The position numbers and the translations under genes are program-made. Positions 17,420 to 25,672 of a stretch of DNA of 64,000 bases are shown here, in pieces. Position 1 is the stretch's first letter, and each line of letters starts with the position of its first letter. This DNA is from Flavobacterium sp. SUN052 (GTDB lineage: Bacteria; Bacteroidota; Bacteroidia; Flavobacteriales; Flavobacteriaceae). Location: positions 930,001 to 994,000 of the forward strand of contig NZ_JAPQNS010000001.1 in the NCBI RefSeq assembly GCF_028867935.1, written 5' to 3'. The notes under the pieces are model-generated. The model searched no databases and had not been told where the DNA came from. It worked only from the letters and a program-made list of their open reading frames with translations.

Positions 17420-18541
17420 TTACAGACCACTAACCCTAGGCGCAACTGGTTCAAGATTAGCTTCTTCTTTTAGCGGCTGATTTCGCCACCAGTTGGCCAG
17501 CAATGATCCCGAAATGGTCATCCACGGCACCGAAATCGCTGACGCTAATCCGACCGTAGCCACTTTGCCCATTTGCAGAGCTATTCCCGAAGCCAGTCCG
17601 CCGTTTTGCATACCTACCTCCAGCGAAATGGTGCAGCAGGTTTGCTCGTCGAGTCCCAACAGTCGGCCACTCCAGTAGCCCAGCAGGTAGCCGGTGGAAT
17701 GGTGAATGACCGACGCGACAAAGAGCAGCGGCCCGATGTTGAGTAAGGCATCCCTTCCGGAGGAAACAATCACGATCAGCATCATCAAGACGCCAATCAT
17801 AGAAATAATGGGCATGACCGTTTGTAGCCATTTTACCCCACTGCGAATTATCCGGTTGATGATCAGGCCCAACACAATGGGAATAATGATGATCTCGACC
17901 ACGTGCAGCATCATGGCCACAAAGTCAATCTGTACAAATTGGCCCGCCAGGAGTTTCATCAGAAAGGGTGTCATGACAGGTGCCACCAGGGTCGATATGG
18001 TCGCGATGGTCACCGACAAGGGCATATTCGCTTTGGCAATAAAGGCCAGCACGTTGGACGTTACCCCGCTGGGTACCGACCCAATCAGGATGATACCGGC
18101 CGCTATTTCGGGCTCAAAGCCGAACCCTTTGGCCAGCGAATACCCGACAAGGGGCATAATAGTGAAGTGACTCACCAGACCAATAATTACCGCCTTAGGC
18201 ATTTTGACAACGCCTTCAAAATCTTTCAAACTCATTTCGGTGCCCATCGTGAACATGATGAGCTGAATGAGCGGAACGATCAAACTGGTGAACTTGAAAT
18301 CACCAATTCGCTGAAAATACTGCGGGTAAAACAGGCCCACAGCCACCGCAGCAAATACCCAGATGGTAAAAGACAGTTGCCGGATAGCAGGCATACTGCG
18401 CCCACCGATAGCCAGACAAACCAGCGCACCAATAACGAACGGGCCCGTAGCGGTCAGGCTATTCCCAAGCAGCAGCACTCCTATGGCCCCAAGCCCCAAC
18501 AAAGCGGAACTCCAACGCAAGATTGTATATAGGTTTGGCAT
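17420..18541 (-). CDS. Bile acid:sodium symporter (SBF) family transporter
   Basis: 373 residues with about ten hydrophobic segments. SBF-family landmarks include FTMGTEMSLKDFEGV, the discontinuous-helix segments GSVPSGVTSNVLAFIAKANMPLSV and the C-terminal EVGMQNGGLASGIALQM, which form the sodium and substrate crossover regions. Such carriers import organic acids with sodium. It lies between the IclR gene and the 3-hydroxyacyl-CoA dehydrogenase gene in one operon. It may import the carboxylic acid that the divergent CaiB enzyme converts to its CoA ester; this is inferred from context. Confidence 0.9.
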   Translation of the reverse strand: MPNLYTILRWSSALLGLGAIGVLLLGNSLTATGPFVIGALVCLAIGGRSMPAIRQLSFTIWVFAAVAVGLFYPQYFQRIGDFKFTSLIVPLIQLIMFTMGTEMSLKDFEGVVKMPKAVIIGLVSHFTIMPLVGYSLAKGFGFEPEIAAGIILIGSVPSGVTSNVLAFIAKANMPLSVTIATISTLVAPVMTPFLMKLLAGQFVQIDFVAMMLHVVEIIIIPIVLGLIINRIIRSGVKWLQTVMPIISMIGVLMMLIVIVSSGRDALLNIGPLLFVASVIHHSTGYLLGYWSGRLLGLDEQTCCTISLEVGMQNGGLASGIALQMGKVATVGLASAISVPWMTISGSLLANWWRNQPLKEEANLEPVAPRVSGL

Positions 18542-18599
18542 AGGTGTTTAAGAGGTGATTGGTTTGGTTTTACAGGCTCGTCGTTCAGTGCGCTTTCTG

Positions 18600-19403
18600 C
18601 TAGACTCTATTGCCGGTGTTTCCCAGGGCAATCCGGTTGCTGAGGTTGGTCGCACGTTGACGTAGTTTTTCTTCGACCTCGGCCAGTGAAGCCTGTTGCT
18701 CACCATCTATACGAGCCAGCATCGGGATGGTTATGGCCGCTATGGCATTCCGGTTTATATCGAGAATGGGAAACGAAATCGCGTGGAGGCCCGCATATTG
18801 GTTGCTTTGAATAGAGGCAAAGCCTTTCGTCGCCACTTCTTTTAGTTTGCTGCGAAACCGGGTAACTTCGTCATCTGATTTGTCGGGCAGGCTTTCACGC
18901 ACCATCAAATCCATAATCACAGGTTCCTGAAACGCCAGTAGCACCAGCCCGGAGGCTGACGGAGCCACGGCAATTTCGGAACCCACCCGGGTCATGAAAC
19001 CCAAGCCATCAGGCGGTTGAATAGATGCGATCACAGTTTGAACCCCTTTACTGTATACGCGCAGATCGCAGGGGAACGAAATGTCCCGCGACAGTTCTTC
19101 CATCACTGGAAGAGCCTCCGTCAGCAACCGATAGGTAGGCGGATGGAAATGCGACAGCTGAAACAGTTTGGCCGTTATGGTGTACGTGTTGCCATAGTTG
19201 GCCACGTAATCCCGGCGCACCAGGCAGGTGAGCATGCGGTAAATTTCACCCAGATTCCGCCCCAACTTCGATGCGATTTCCTGCTGCGTCAGGCCATTTT
19301 CACTCTGGCAAAGAGCCTCCAGAATATCAAGGCCCTTCTCCAGAGCTGGAGCCGAATATCCATTCGTCTTGTCGGCTACGTCGTCGGTTCCGTTCGCTTT
19401 CAT
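18600..19403 (-). CDS. IclR-family transcriptional regulator
   Basis: 267 residues. The N-terminal winged helix (about 15-80) reads ALEKGLDILEALCQSENGLTQQEIASKLGRNLGEIYRMLTCLVRRDYV. The C-terminal effector domain has the family pattern (IAVAPSASGLVLLAF, GFASIQSNQYAGLHAISFPILD). It starts three bases after the VOC gene. IclR proteins often control aromatic or dicarboxylic acid catabolism and sense the substrate or a pathway intermediate, which fits the transporter and CoA-enzyme genes around it. Likely operators are the AT-rich repeats at 19854-19889. Confidence 0.93.
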   Translation of the reverse strand: MKANGTDDVADKTNGYSAPALEKGLDILEALCQSENGLTQQEIASKLGRNLGEIYRMLTCLVRRDYVANYGNTYTITAKLFQLSHFHPPTYRLLTEALPVMEELSRDISFPCDLRVYSKGVQTVIASIQPPDGLGFMTRVGSEIAVAPSASGLVLLAFQEPVIMDLMVRESLPDKSDDEVTRFRSKLKEVATKGFASIQSNQYAGLHAISFPILDINRNAIAAITIPMLARIDGEQQASLAEVEEKLRQRATNLSNRIALGNTGNRV

Positions 19404-19406
19404 AGG

Positions 19407-19823
19407 TTATAGGCCCGTTTGATGCACCTCGATAATGTGGCCGTCCGGATCATGAAAGAAGATCTGGTACCAGCCTGCCAGCGCCCATTTACCGTAGTCA
19501 GCATAAGGAATTCCCTTTTCTTCCAGCCGCTTTTTGAACCCTTCGATATCGTCGGTGCGGAAACAGAAATGACCCCGTTCGAGTGGGTTGATGAACTGCT
19601 TCATCTGAAACCCGAGGTTGACATCCTTGCGCGTGATGTGAAACTCGACGTTTCCGTCGGTCAAAAAATCAACCACGCCATCGAACCGCTCGGCGGTATC
19701 CTCCCCAACGAGACTGTGTTCGGCATCGGTGATGCGGCTAAGGCCGAATACCGATTGATAAAACTCCGAGATTCTTGGCACGTCTTCCGTGCACAGATTC
19801 ATGTGGTGATAATTGAATTTCAT
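19407..19823 (-). CDS. VOC-family (glyoxalase/dioxygenase fold) protein
   Basis: 138 residues, one vicinal-oxygen-chelate domain made of two beta-alpha-beta-beta-beta units: FNYHHMNLCTEDVPRISEFY at the start, GHFCFRTDDIEGFKKRLEEKG, and FFHDPDGHIIEVHQ at the end. Likely metal ligands are the N-terminal H6 or H7, the histidine of GHFCF and the glutamate of IIEVHQ. It could be a lyase, epimerase or extradiol-type enzyme. It is the first gene of the operon with the IclR regulator, so it probably acts on a substrate or toxic by-product of the same pathway. No exact reaction can be assigned. Confidence 0.85.
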   Translation of the reverse strand: MKFNYHHMNLCTEDVPRISEFYQSVFGLSRITDAEHSLVGEDTAERFDGVVDFLTDGNVEFHITRKDVNLGFQMKQFINPLERGHFCFRTDDIEGFKKRLEEKGIPYADYGKWALAGWYQIFFHDPDGHIIEVHQTGL

Positions 19824-19853
19824 GAGAAATACGGTTTGCCAAAGGAAATATTG

Positions 19854-19906
19854 TTTTGCAAATATGAAATGTGATTTTCAAATATAAAAATAAAGTTGTA
19901 GTTTTG
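19854..19906. promoter_or_regulatory. Divergent control region: AT-rich direct repeats and a -7 box
   Basis: TTTTGCAAATATGAAA at 19854-19869 and TTTTCAAATATAAAA at 19875-19889 are near-repeats about 21 bp apart, between the VOC-IclR operon and the hydratase operon. TAGTTTTG at 19899-19906 fits the Bacteroidota -7 consensus for the + strand gene at 19952. The repeats sit just upstream of that box, where an IclR protein could act on both directions. Confidence 0.5.
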
Positions 19907-19951
19907 GGGGAAGATTTATAAGAGAAGTCATTCTTTGCGCGAAAATAGACG

Positions 19952-20794
19952 ATGCACGAGTCAGCGATAGAACAGCCGGTCCAAGTAAACGAAGGGTGCA
20001 GTCTGGCCATGGTGAGACGGGTAGCAGCCATGCTGGACCTGGATTCAGGTACGTTCGCGGAAGGTGGTGTACTACCAAGGGGCTGGCACTTTTTCATGCT
20101 GGCGGGCGAAACCCGAAAGTCGGCGCTACGGACGGATGGCTTCCCCGGCCTGGGAGTTCCCATCCCTGACCTTGGCTTACCCCGCTTGCTGCTGGGTGGC
20201 AGAACCGTCTCCTACACGGGCAATATCGTGATTGGTTCAGTGGTGGAGCGGACGAGTTTTGTAAAGAAAATCACCGAAAAAACGACCCCCTCAGGCCCGA
20301 TGGCCATCGTGACAATCCAGCATGAACTGCGCCCGGTTTCGGCCACATCGCCCGTACTTGTCGAAACCCAGACCTATATCTTGCTCAGTGGAAAAACCGG
20401 TCCGGCGAAAGTGGAGCCAGCTCCGGCCGCACCGATTCAGGCCGAATACCAGAAGCCATTTGTGCCCGACGAAACCCTGCTGTTTCAATACTCAGCCCTT
20501 GGGTTCAACTCGCATAAAATTCACCTCGACCGCGACTACGCACGAAACGTCGAAGGGCACTCGGATTTAGTGGTGAATGGCGGTCTGGCGACCCTGCTGT
20601 TGACCGAATTCATCCGAACGGAAGTAGGGCTTGTTGTAACCGAGATAACCGTAAAACATGCCGCCCCGCTGTACTGCGGCCGACCACTGACGCTGACAGC
20701 AGACCGGTCCGAAACAAGCTGGAACCTCACTGTTTTCGATGATTCGAACCGGGTTGCCGTAACGATGGAAGCCACTTTAACTGATCTGCTCTGA
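19952..20794 (+). CDS. MaoC/HTD2-type enoyl-CoA hydratase (mesaconyl/itaconyl-CoA hydratase-like)
   Basis: 280 residues, a fused double hot-dog fold of the FAS1-like dehydratase/HTD2 kind. The N-terminal half has LPRGWHFFML (LPxxWH landmark), GLGVPIPDLGLPRLLLGGRTVSYTG and VVERTSFVKKITEK. The C-terminal half has QYSALGFNSHKIHLDRDYA (hydratase-2 N/D-H motif) followed by EGHSDLVVNGGLATLLL. Relatives hydrate mesaconyl-C4-CoA or itaconyl-CoA. It overlaps the CaiB CoA-transferase gene by one base (TGATG), which points to hydration of an unsaturated dicarboxylyl or branched acyl-CoA. The substrate is inferred only from family and context. Confidence 0.82.
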   Translation: MHESAIEQPVQVNEGCSLAMVRRVAAMLDLDSGTFAEGGVLPRGWHFFMLAGETRKSALRTDGFPGLGVPIPDLGLPRLLLGGRTVSYTGNIVIGSVVERTSFVKKITEKTTPSGPMAIVTIQHELRPVSATSPVLVETQTYILLSGKTGPAKVEPAPAAPIQAEYQKPFVPDETLLFQYSALGFNSHKIHLDRDYARNVEGHSDLVVNGGLATLLLTEFIRTEVGLVVTEITVKHAAPLYCGRPLTLTADRSETSWNLTVFDDSNRVAVTMEATLTDLL

Positions 20795-21993
20795 TGTTTG
20801 AGCCACTGAAAGGAATTAATATTCTCGACTTAACCGCTGTTGTCGTTGGGCCCGTTGCCACCTGGCGACTGGGGCAGTACGGGGCGAACATTATCAAAGT
20901 CGAAAACCCCTCGGGCGATCTGATGCGCGGGCTTGGCGGCCTCTCGCCCACGGGCCAGCATGCGGGCGCGTACTTGCATCTTAACCGGGGCAAGCGCAAC
21001 ATTTGCCTCGACCTCAAGAAACCCGGCGGCAAACAAATCTGCGAACGACTCGTTGGCTGGGCCGACGTCATCGTGGCCAATATGCGCCCGGATGCCCTAG
21101 CGCGATTAGGTCTGGATGCCGAGTCGATTCGGGCGAGCTACCCGGATAAAATTTATTGTCTGATAACCGGTTACGGCACTGATGGCCCCTATGCTGGACT
21201 GCCGACGTATGACAGTGTGTTACAGGGTGCTTCCGGTATTGCGGGGTTGACGATGGCCCGCGACGGTAAACCAGCTTATGTACCCATGCTCATCTGCGAC
21301 CACGTGGTCGGCGAAATTACAGCAGGGGCGATCATGGCCGCTCTGATGCAGCGTCAGCGCACGGGTGAAGGGGCCAGTATGGAGATTCCGATGTTCGAGA
21401 CGATGGCGTCGTTTGTGCTTCAGGAGCATTTGGCCCAGCAGAGTTTTGTCCCGCCGGTTGGCCCAGCAGGCGACCTTCGCCTGCTGAGTCCCCATAACCA
21501 GCCGGTGAAAACCAGGGACGGCTATGTCTCCTTCACCATCAACACCGACGCGCAGGTACGGGCGTTTCTACACGTGACGGGCAAACAGGCGTTGCTCAGC
21601 GATGCGCGTTTCAGCACCGTTGCCAGCCGGGCGAAGTACGTTTCGGAGTGGTTCGAAGTAAGGGGGGCACCGCTCGAAAATAAGACGACCGACGAATGGC
21701 TTGCCCTCTTCCGGGAGGCCGACCTGCCCGCGATGCCCTGCCATACGCTTCAGACGTTAGTGGAAGACCCACACCTGAAAGCCGTTGAACTACTGGGCGT
21801 TGAAGAGCACCCGACGGAAGGAAAAACAGCGGTCATCCGCTCCACCATCCAGGTTGATGGTAAGTACCCGTCCGCCCGTTCCTCCCCCGTACCTCGTGGT
21901 TGGGATACAAAAGACGTACTCAAAGAACTGGGTTTTTCTCCGGCCGAGCAGGAGTCGTTCCTCACCCAAAAAGCAGCACACATCTATGAATAA
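20794..21993 (+). CDS. CaiB/BaiF-family (class III) CoA-transferase
   Basis: 399 residues, full length for class III CoA-transferases. N-terminal GINILDLTAVVVGPVATWRLGQYGANIIKVENP is the family start. LHLNRGKRNICLDLKKPGG and the active-site region ADVIVANMRPDALARLGLD follow; CYSLP-like context continues with ITGYGTDGPYAGLPTYDSVLQG, where D of TYDSV fits the catalytic aspartate. It transfers CoA between acyl-CoA and a free acid. It is coupled to the hydratase upstream (TGATG) and overlaps the SDR gene downstream by eight bases. It probably activates the imported acid. Confidence 0.93.
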   Translation: MFEPLKGINILDLTAVVVGPVATWRLGQYGANIIKVENPSGDLMRGLGGLSPTGQHAGAYLHLNRGKRNICLDLKKPGGKQICERLVGWADVIVANMRPDALARLGLDAESIRASYPDKIYCLITGYGTDGPYAGLPTYDSVLQGASGIAGLTMARDGKPAYVPMLICDHVVGEITAGAIMAALMQRQRTGEGASMEIPMFETMASFVLQEHLAQQSFVPPVGPAGDLRLLSPHNQPVKTRDGYVSFTINTDAQVRAFLHVTGKQALLSDARFSTVASRAKYVSEWFEVRGAPLENKTTDEWLALFREADLPAMPCHTLQTLVEDPHLKAVELLGVEEHPTEGKTAVIRSTIQVDGKYPSARSSPVPRGWDTKDVLKELGFSPAEQESFLTQKAAHIYE

Positions 21994-22798
21994 TAGCCCA
22001 TTCCCCGAAGGCAAAAAATACAATCAACGGCTACTCGACCACAAGGTTTGTGTCATTGTCGGTGCCGCGTCGCTGCGGAGTATTGGCTATGCTACGGCTG
22101 AGTTGTTTGCCGCGCATGGTGCCCGGCTCGTCCTACTGGATCTGGTCATGACCGATCAGATCGCGCAGGAAGTGACGAACTCCATTGCCGAACAGATTGG
22201 CCATACCCCGGACGTACTTTGCGTTCAATGTGATATCCGCAGTGCCGCCGACTGTGATAAGGCCATAGAGAAAGCTGTGTCATCGTTTGGCACCATTGAC
22301 TGTCTGGTGAATTGCGCCGGGATTGTTAAGTCGGAAGGCATGCTTTCCATTACCGACGATGCCTACACAACAATCATGGACGTCAACCTGAAAGGGACGT
22401 TTAACATCTGCAAAAGTGCTTTAAAGCGTTTCGCAGAACAGCAGAGCGGGGTCATTGTCAACCTGGCTTCTCTGGCAGCCCAGCGGGGCGGAGGGCTGGT
22501 GGGCGGGGCGCACTACGCGGCCTCGAAAGGGGGGGTAATTAGCCTGACGCGGTCGATTGCCCGGGAGTTTGCCTCAATAGGGATTCGGGCTAATGTGATT
22601 TGCCCGGCAATGATCGAAACCAGCATGCTGGACGGGCTCTCGGAAGACCAGTTAACGGCCGTCATTTCAACGATTCCTTTAAAACGAGTCGGTAAAACGG
22701 TCGAACTGGCCGGGGCCTGCCTCTTTCTGGCGTCTGATCTGTCGGGTTTCATCACCGGAGCCACCATCGATGTCAACGGTGGCATCCATATCCACTAG
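21986..22798 (+). CDS. Short-chain dehydrogenase/reductase (FabG-like)
   Basis: 270 residues from the ATG at 21986, which overlaps the CaiB gene by eight bases. An in-frame reading from 21785 lies wholly inside CaiB and is discarded. The Rossmann motif is VCVIVGAASLRSIGYATAEL. NCAGIV, the serine of NLASLAAQRGGG and the YxxxK pair in HYAASKGGVISLTRS follow, and INGG-type C-terminus DVNGGIHIH ends the protein. Classical SDRs oxidise or reduce hydroxyacyl-CoA and related alcohols with NAD(P). Here it could oxidise the hydrated CoA ester made by the hydratase, in parallel with the 3-hydroxyacyl-CoA dehydrogenase of the opposite operon. Confidence 0.92.
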   Translation: MNNSPFPEGKKYNQRLLDHKVCVIVGAASLRSIGYATAELFAAHGARLVLLDLVMTDQIAQEVTNSIAEQIGHTPDVLCVQCDIRSAADCDKAIEKAVSSFGTIDCLVNCAGIVKSEGMLSITDDAYTTIMDVNLKGTFNICKSALKRFAEQQSGVIVNLASLAAQRGGGLVGGAHYAASKGGVISLTRSIAREFASIGIRANVICPAMIETSMLDGLSEDQLTAVISTIPLKRVGKTVELAGACLFLASDLSGFITGATIDVNGGIHIH

Positions 22799-22834
22799 AT
22801 TCTCATTTGATCCACTCATTCAAGCGATTAACCT

Positions 22835-23010
22835 ATGGATGCCTATATCATTGATGCCATTCGAACGCCCATTGGCAGTTTTGGCGGAAGCCTGTCGACA
22901 ATGACCCCGCTCTGATGAACAGAAATCCGGGCCTGTCTCCCGATTCCATCGACGATGTGGTGCTGGGTTGCCACAACCAAGCGGGTGAGGATAACGGGAA
23001 CGTGGCCCGT
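22835..23010 (+). pseudogene. Remnant of a PcaF/acetyl-CoA acyltransferase-type thiolase
   Basis: MDAYIIDAIRTPIGSFGG is an exact thiolase N-terminus, beginning 36 bp after the SDR gene. After LSTM the frame meets a TGA at 22913-22915. From 22912 in another frame comes NRNPGLSPDSIDDVVLGC, then HNQAGEDNGNVAR, which matches the NQAGEDNRNVARM signature of beta-ketoadipyl-CoA thiolases. About 15 residues between the two blocks are missing, and nothing recognisable follows about 23010, so the catalytic Cys, His and C-terminal domain are gone. The gene was probably the last member of the hydratase-CaiB-SDR operon. The following 130 bases before the convergent cupin gene hold nothing else I can name. 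Confidence 0.85.
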
Positions 23011-23142
23011 ATCTGGGGCTCATCAGTAAAAAGGCTACGCAGTTGTGATCGAGCGAGTTTAAACAGTAATGAATTCGTGTTGAATGCAGGTATGCCTTTG
23101 ATACAGTGAGAGAAACAAACTGGCCTAAACTGCCCACTGGCT

Positions 23143-23628
23143 TTACGGTTTCAGGCTATTAAACTCTTTATCGGTCACCGGCTGCATCCACGTTACTCGT
23201 CCGGTAGCGGTGTTGGGTGTAATGGCAACTTGCATAAACCCGACTGTTGGAGATGCGCCGTGCCAATGGGGTGTGTTCGGGGGGCATTTTACCGCATCCC
23301 CTTTTCGGAGAATCTGGATCGGCTTACCCTGCTCCTGATAGTAGCCGATGCCACCCATCGCCAGCAATACTTGTCCGCCCGCATGGCTATGCCAGTTCGA
23401 GCGGGCACCCGGCTCGAAAGTCACGTAGCCCACCGGAATGTTAAACGCACTGTCTGGCTCAATCAACTGCTGCACCCAGACAGTGCCGGTGAAATTAGCC
23501 GCTGGTGCCCGCTGGCCTTTCGGGAAAATGGCACCCTTGTCCATCTCGGTTTTGGGCTGAGCCTGGGCCCTTGCCTGAAGTGTACATAAGACCGTGAGGG
23601 AGAAAATGGCTATTGATTTGTAATTCAT
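23143..23628 (-). CDS. Secreted cupin-domain protein
   Basis: 161 residues with a signal peptide (KSIAIFSLTVLCTLQARAQ). The single cupin domain has motif 1 as GARSNWHSHAGGQVLLAMGG (HxH present, glutamine where glutamate is common) and motif 2 as PPNTPHWHGASP. Such small cupins bind Mn, Zn or Fe and include dioxygenases and mandelonitrile-lyase-like enzymes. It is the last gene of the seven-gene operon starting with the aldo/keto reductase. A paralogue is at 34317-34823, also beside a CMD gene, and a broken duplicate at 13879-14073. The reaction is unknown. Confidence 0.88.
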   Translation of the reverse strand: MNYKSIAIFSLTVLCTLQARAQAQPKTEMDKGAIFPKGQRAPAANFTGTVWVQQLIEPDSAFNIPVGYVTFEPGARSNWHSHAGGQVLLAMGGIGYYQEQGKPIQILRKGDAVKCPPNTPHWHGASPTVGFMQVAITPNTATGRVTWMQPVTDKEFNSLKP

Positions 23629-23672
23629 GGCGTCGTGTTTGAAAAGGGACTCATGTTAATCTGCTTCAATGA

Positions 23673-24398
23673 TTATCGCCTGGAGTCAATAACCTGCTTT
23701 AAAGCCGCTCGCCCGGCCTCGGCTTCCGTTTTGCCGACGTTTGTTTCGATCAGGGCCATTGCCTGCTCCAATTGAGAACCGGTTAGGCCCACGTGCAAAC
23801 AGATACCCAGATGGGATTGCAACATGGGTTCGACGCCCCCTATACTGGCCAGCACTGAAATGGTTGTCAGTTCCCGTTCGGTATAACTGAGTACATCTCG
23901 CTCGAAAATATCGGCAAATAAATGTTCTTTCAGAAAAACGTCGATTTCGGGACTGAAGGCGGAGTATCCACGCTTAGGGCCGGTTTCGGGTTGGCCTGTC
24001 AGTCGTTCGAGGACTTTTTTGCCACGCTCGTACTTGGGTTCGCGGCTCGTAATGGGCGAGGCTTCTTTACCCATTTTGTCGGTAATGCCTTTCTTTTTGC
24101 GTTCGTCCAGCACCGTCATCATTGCCTGTAGCCCCCGAATACTTCGAGGGAAACCACAGTACGCATACAGATGCACCAACACTTCCTTGATTTCATTGAC
24201 AGTCAGACCCGCATCCAAACCGTCACTTATGGACGGTTGCAATTTTTGCAGGTCTCCTTTTGCCGTCAGCGCAGCAATAACAACCATGTTCTGTTGCTTT
24301 GGCGATAAGTTAGTAGATTGATTCATTGACGGTTGTGCGTTGAGTTGAACAAGCCCCAAAAGCAGACAAGCAAATAAACTCAGCAGGGATATACGCAT
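23673..24398 (-). CDS. Secreted carboxymuconolactone decarboxylase (CMD)-family protein
   Basis: 241 residues from the ATG at 24398, which begins a signal peptide (RISLLSLFACLLLGLVQLNAQ); a longer in-frame start at 24488 would place 30 residues ahead of it. Two CMD/AhpD-like alpha-helical modules follow: LSPKQQNMVVIAALTAKGDL with LTVNEIKEVLVHLYAYCGFPRS, then LSYTERELTTISVLASIGG with HVGLTGSQLEQAM. The AhpD CxxC pair is not present. Periplasmic CMD proteins paired with cupins are common in Bacteroidota and Proteobacteria, but their reaction is unclear. It lies between the hydrolase and cupin genes in the operon. The homologue at 34828-35892 has an added ABM domain. Confidence 0.87.
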   Translation of the reverse strand: MRISLLSLFACLLLGLVQLNAQPSMNQSTNLSPKQQNMVVIAALTAKGDLQKLQPSISDGLDAGLTVNEIKEVLVHLYAYCGFPRSIRGLQAMMTVLDERKKKGITDKMGKEASPITSREPKYERGKKVLERLTGQPETGPKRGYSAFSPEIDVFLKEHLFADIFERDVLSYTERELTTISVLASIGGVEPMLQSHLGICLHVGLTGSQLEQAMALIETNVGKTEAEAGRAALKQVIDSRR

Positions 24399-24480
24399 GC
24401 GGTTAGTAGGAAACGAGGTGGACAAACTCAGCGTGATTGAACGAACCCCGTATCGGGATAGCAGATGGCAGCCACAGGGA

Positions 24481-25605
24481 TTAATCAAGCTTCTTATCCT
24501 TCAGGAATTTAGCCATAAGGTCAGCAATCTGGAGGTTGTTGAGGTCGGCAAACGGAAAATGCGTATTGCCTTTGATACCCAGTTCGGGCAGGTGAACCAC
24601 CGTGGCATTGCCGCCATGTTTATTGATGGTTGCGGCCCAGATTCTTGCCATCTCAAGCCCCGCCCGCCAATGGTCTTTATTCCAAACGGTTGTCGGTTCT
24701 TTGGCGATGTTGTCGCCATAGTAAACAATGATCGGAATTTTAGTGAGCTTAGTAAAATCCTCCATTGGTATTTCAACGCCTTTGAGTTCACCAAAAAGGC
24801 TGGCAGACTGGATCGGTTTGGGCAATTCACCCGTCGGGAAAACGAAACTGCTGAACGGCTCATAGGCGATAACAGCTTTTACTTTTGGGTTTTTTATGGC
24901 TGTAAACCAGCCTGGCCCCCCTCCCTGCGAATGCGTGATGAGGATTCCCGCTCCAATTTTATCGAACAGTCGGGAGCAGGCATTGGACACAACATTCGCA
25001 TCAAAAGTGCCCGTATTGGGCGTCATTTGTCGGAAAAACTGCTCCAGGGAAGCTGTATCCTTTGGGAACTGGCTACCGGCAAAGTAGTCTGGATAGTTAC
25101 CAATCCGAAATTGAGTAAACCAGAATTGTTCATCGGGGGTAGGAGTAATGGTAGCCGCAACCGTACTTTTCCCCGCTTCACCCCGCCTGGGTTGATCGAG
25201 CAAATAGACCCCAAAACCCCGCCGGAGAAAGATCGTCTGAAAGCCTTCCCGTCCGTCTGGAGTTGATTCCCAGGTTTTCTTGGACTCGGCGGCCCCGTGC
25301 AGGAAAACCAGCGGATGTTTACGGGCTTTCACCGGAATCTGGTAAAAAGCATAGGCATGATCGCCATGAAAAGTCTGCCCCTGTGGTTTCAACGCATTAG
25401 CCAAGTCAAATTTGCCCGGTTCGGTGATGGTTGTTCCGCCAACCGTGAAACTACCCTGTTCCTGAATCATCAGTGGTCCTTGCTTACCCTTGTTTTGGGC
25501 ATTGACGCCATAAGGAACGGTACTGGTAAGCAGAAGGGCAACCAAATAACAGCCCCAATACGGATGATCTACTTTGGGTAGTTTAACAGATTGAAAAGCT
25601 TCCAT
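24481..25605 (-). CDS. Secreted alpha/beta hydrolase
   Basis: 374 residues with an N-terminal membrane or signal segment (YLVALLLTSTVPYGVNAQ). The hydrolase core shows HPLVFLHGAAESKKTW (oxyanion region), FLRRGFGVYLLDQPRRGEAGKS, the nucleophile elbow ITHSQGGGPGW, the acid region IIVYYGDNIA and a late histidine in GIKGNTHFPF. Related fungal and bacterial proteins are esterase- or lactonase-like. The gene sits in the aldo/keto reductase operon between the flavodoxin and CMD genes. It may act on an oxidised or esterified product in the periplasm; this is inference. Confidence 0.85.
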   Translation of the reverse strand: MEAFQSVKLPKVDHPYWGCYLVALLLTSTVPYGVNAQNKGKQGPLMIQEQGSFTVGGTTITEPGKFDLANALKPQGQTFHGDHAYAFYQIPVKARKHPLVFLHGAAESKKTWESTPDGREGFQTIFLRRGFGVYLLDQPRRGEAGKSTVAATITPTPDEQFWFTQFRIGNYPDYFAGSQFPKDTASLEQFFRQMTPNTGTFDANVVSNACSRLFDKIGAGILITHSQGGGPGWFTAIKNPKVKAVIAYEPFSSFVFPTGELPKPIQSASLFGELKGVEIPMEDFTKLTKIPIIVYYGDNIAKEPTTVWNKDHWRAGLEMARIWAATINKHGGNATVVHLPELGIKGNTHFPFADLNNLQIADLMAKFLKDKKLD

Positions 25606-25672
25606 AAGTGAGTAGTTGAGAAATTTATATTCAGTGGACCGGTGTGGAGTTTAAAACCGTCCAGGTCTGTAT

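Noticed and set aside
17903..18532. 209-codon open frame antisense to the SBF transporter
   Set aside because: Highly polar, low-complexity translation; the sense frame encodes a complete ten-helix carrier.
14859..23010. Genomic island carried by a mobile element
   Set aside because: The cupin fragment and the intact cupin gene flank the segment, but no integrase, transposase, tRNA or terminal repeat was found, so I report only the duplication.
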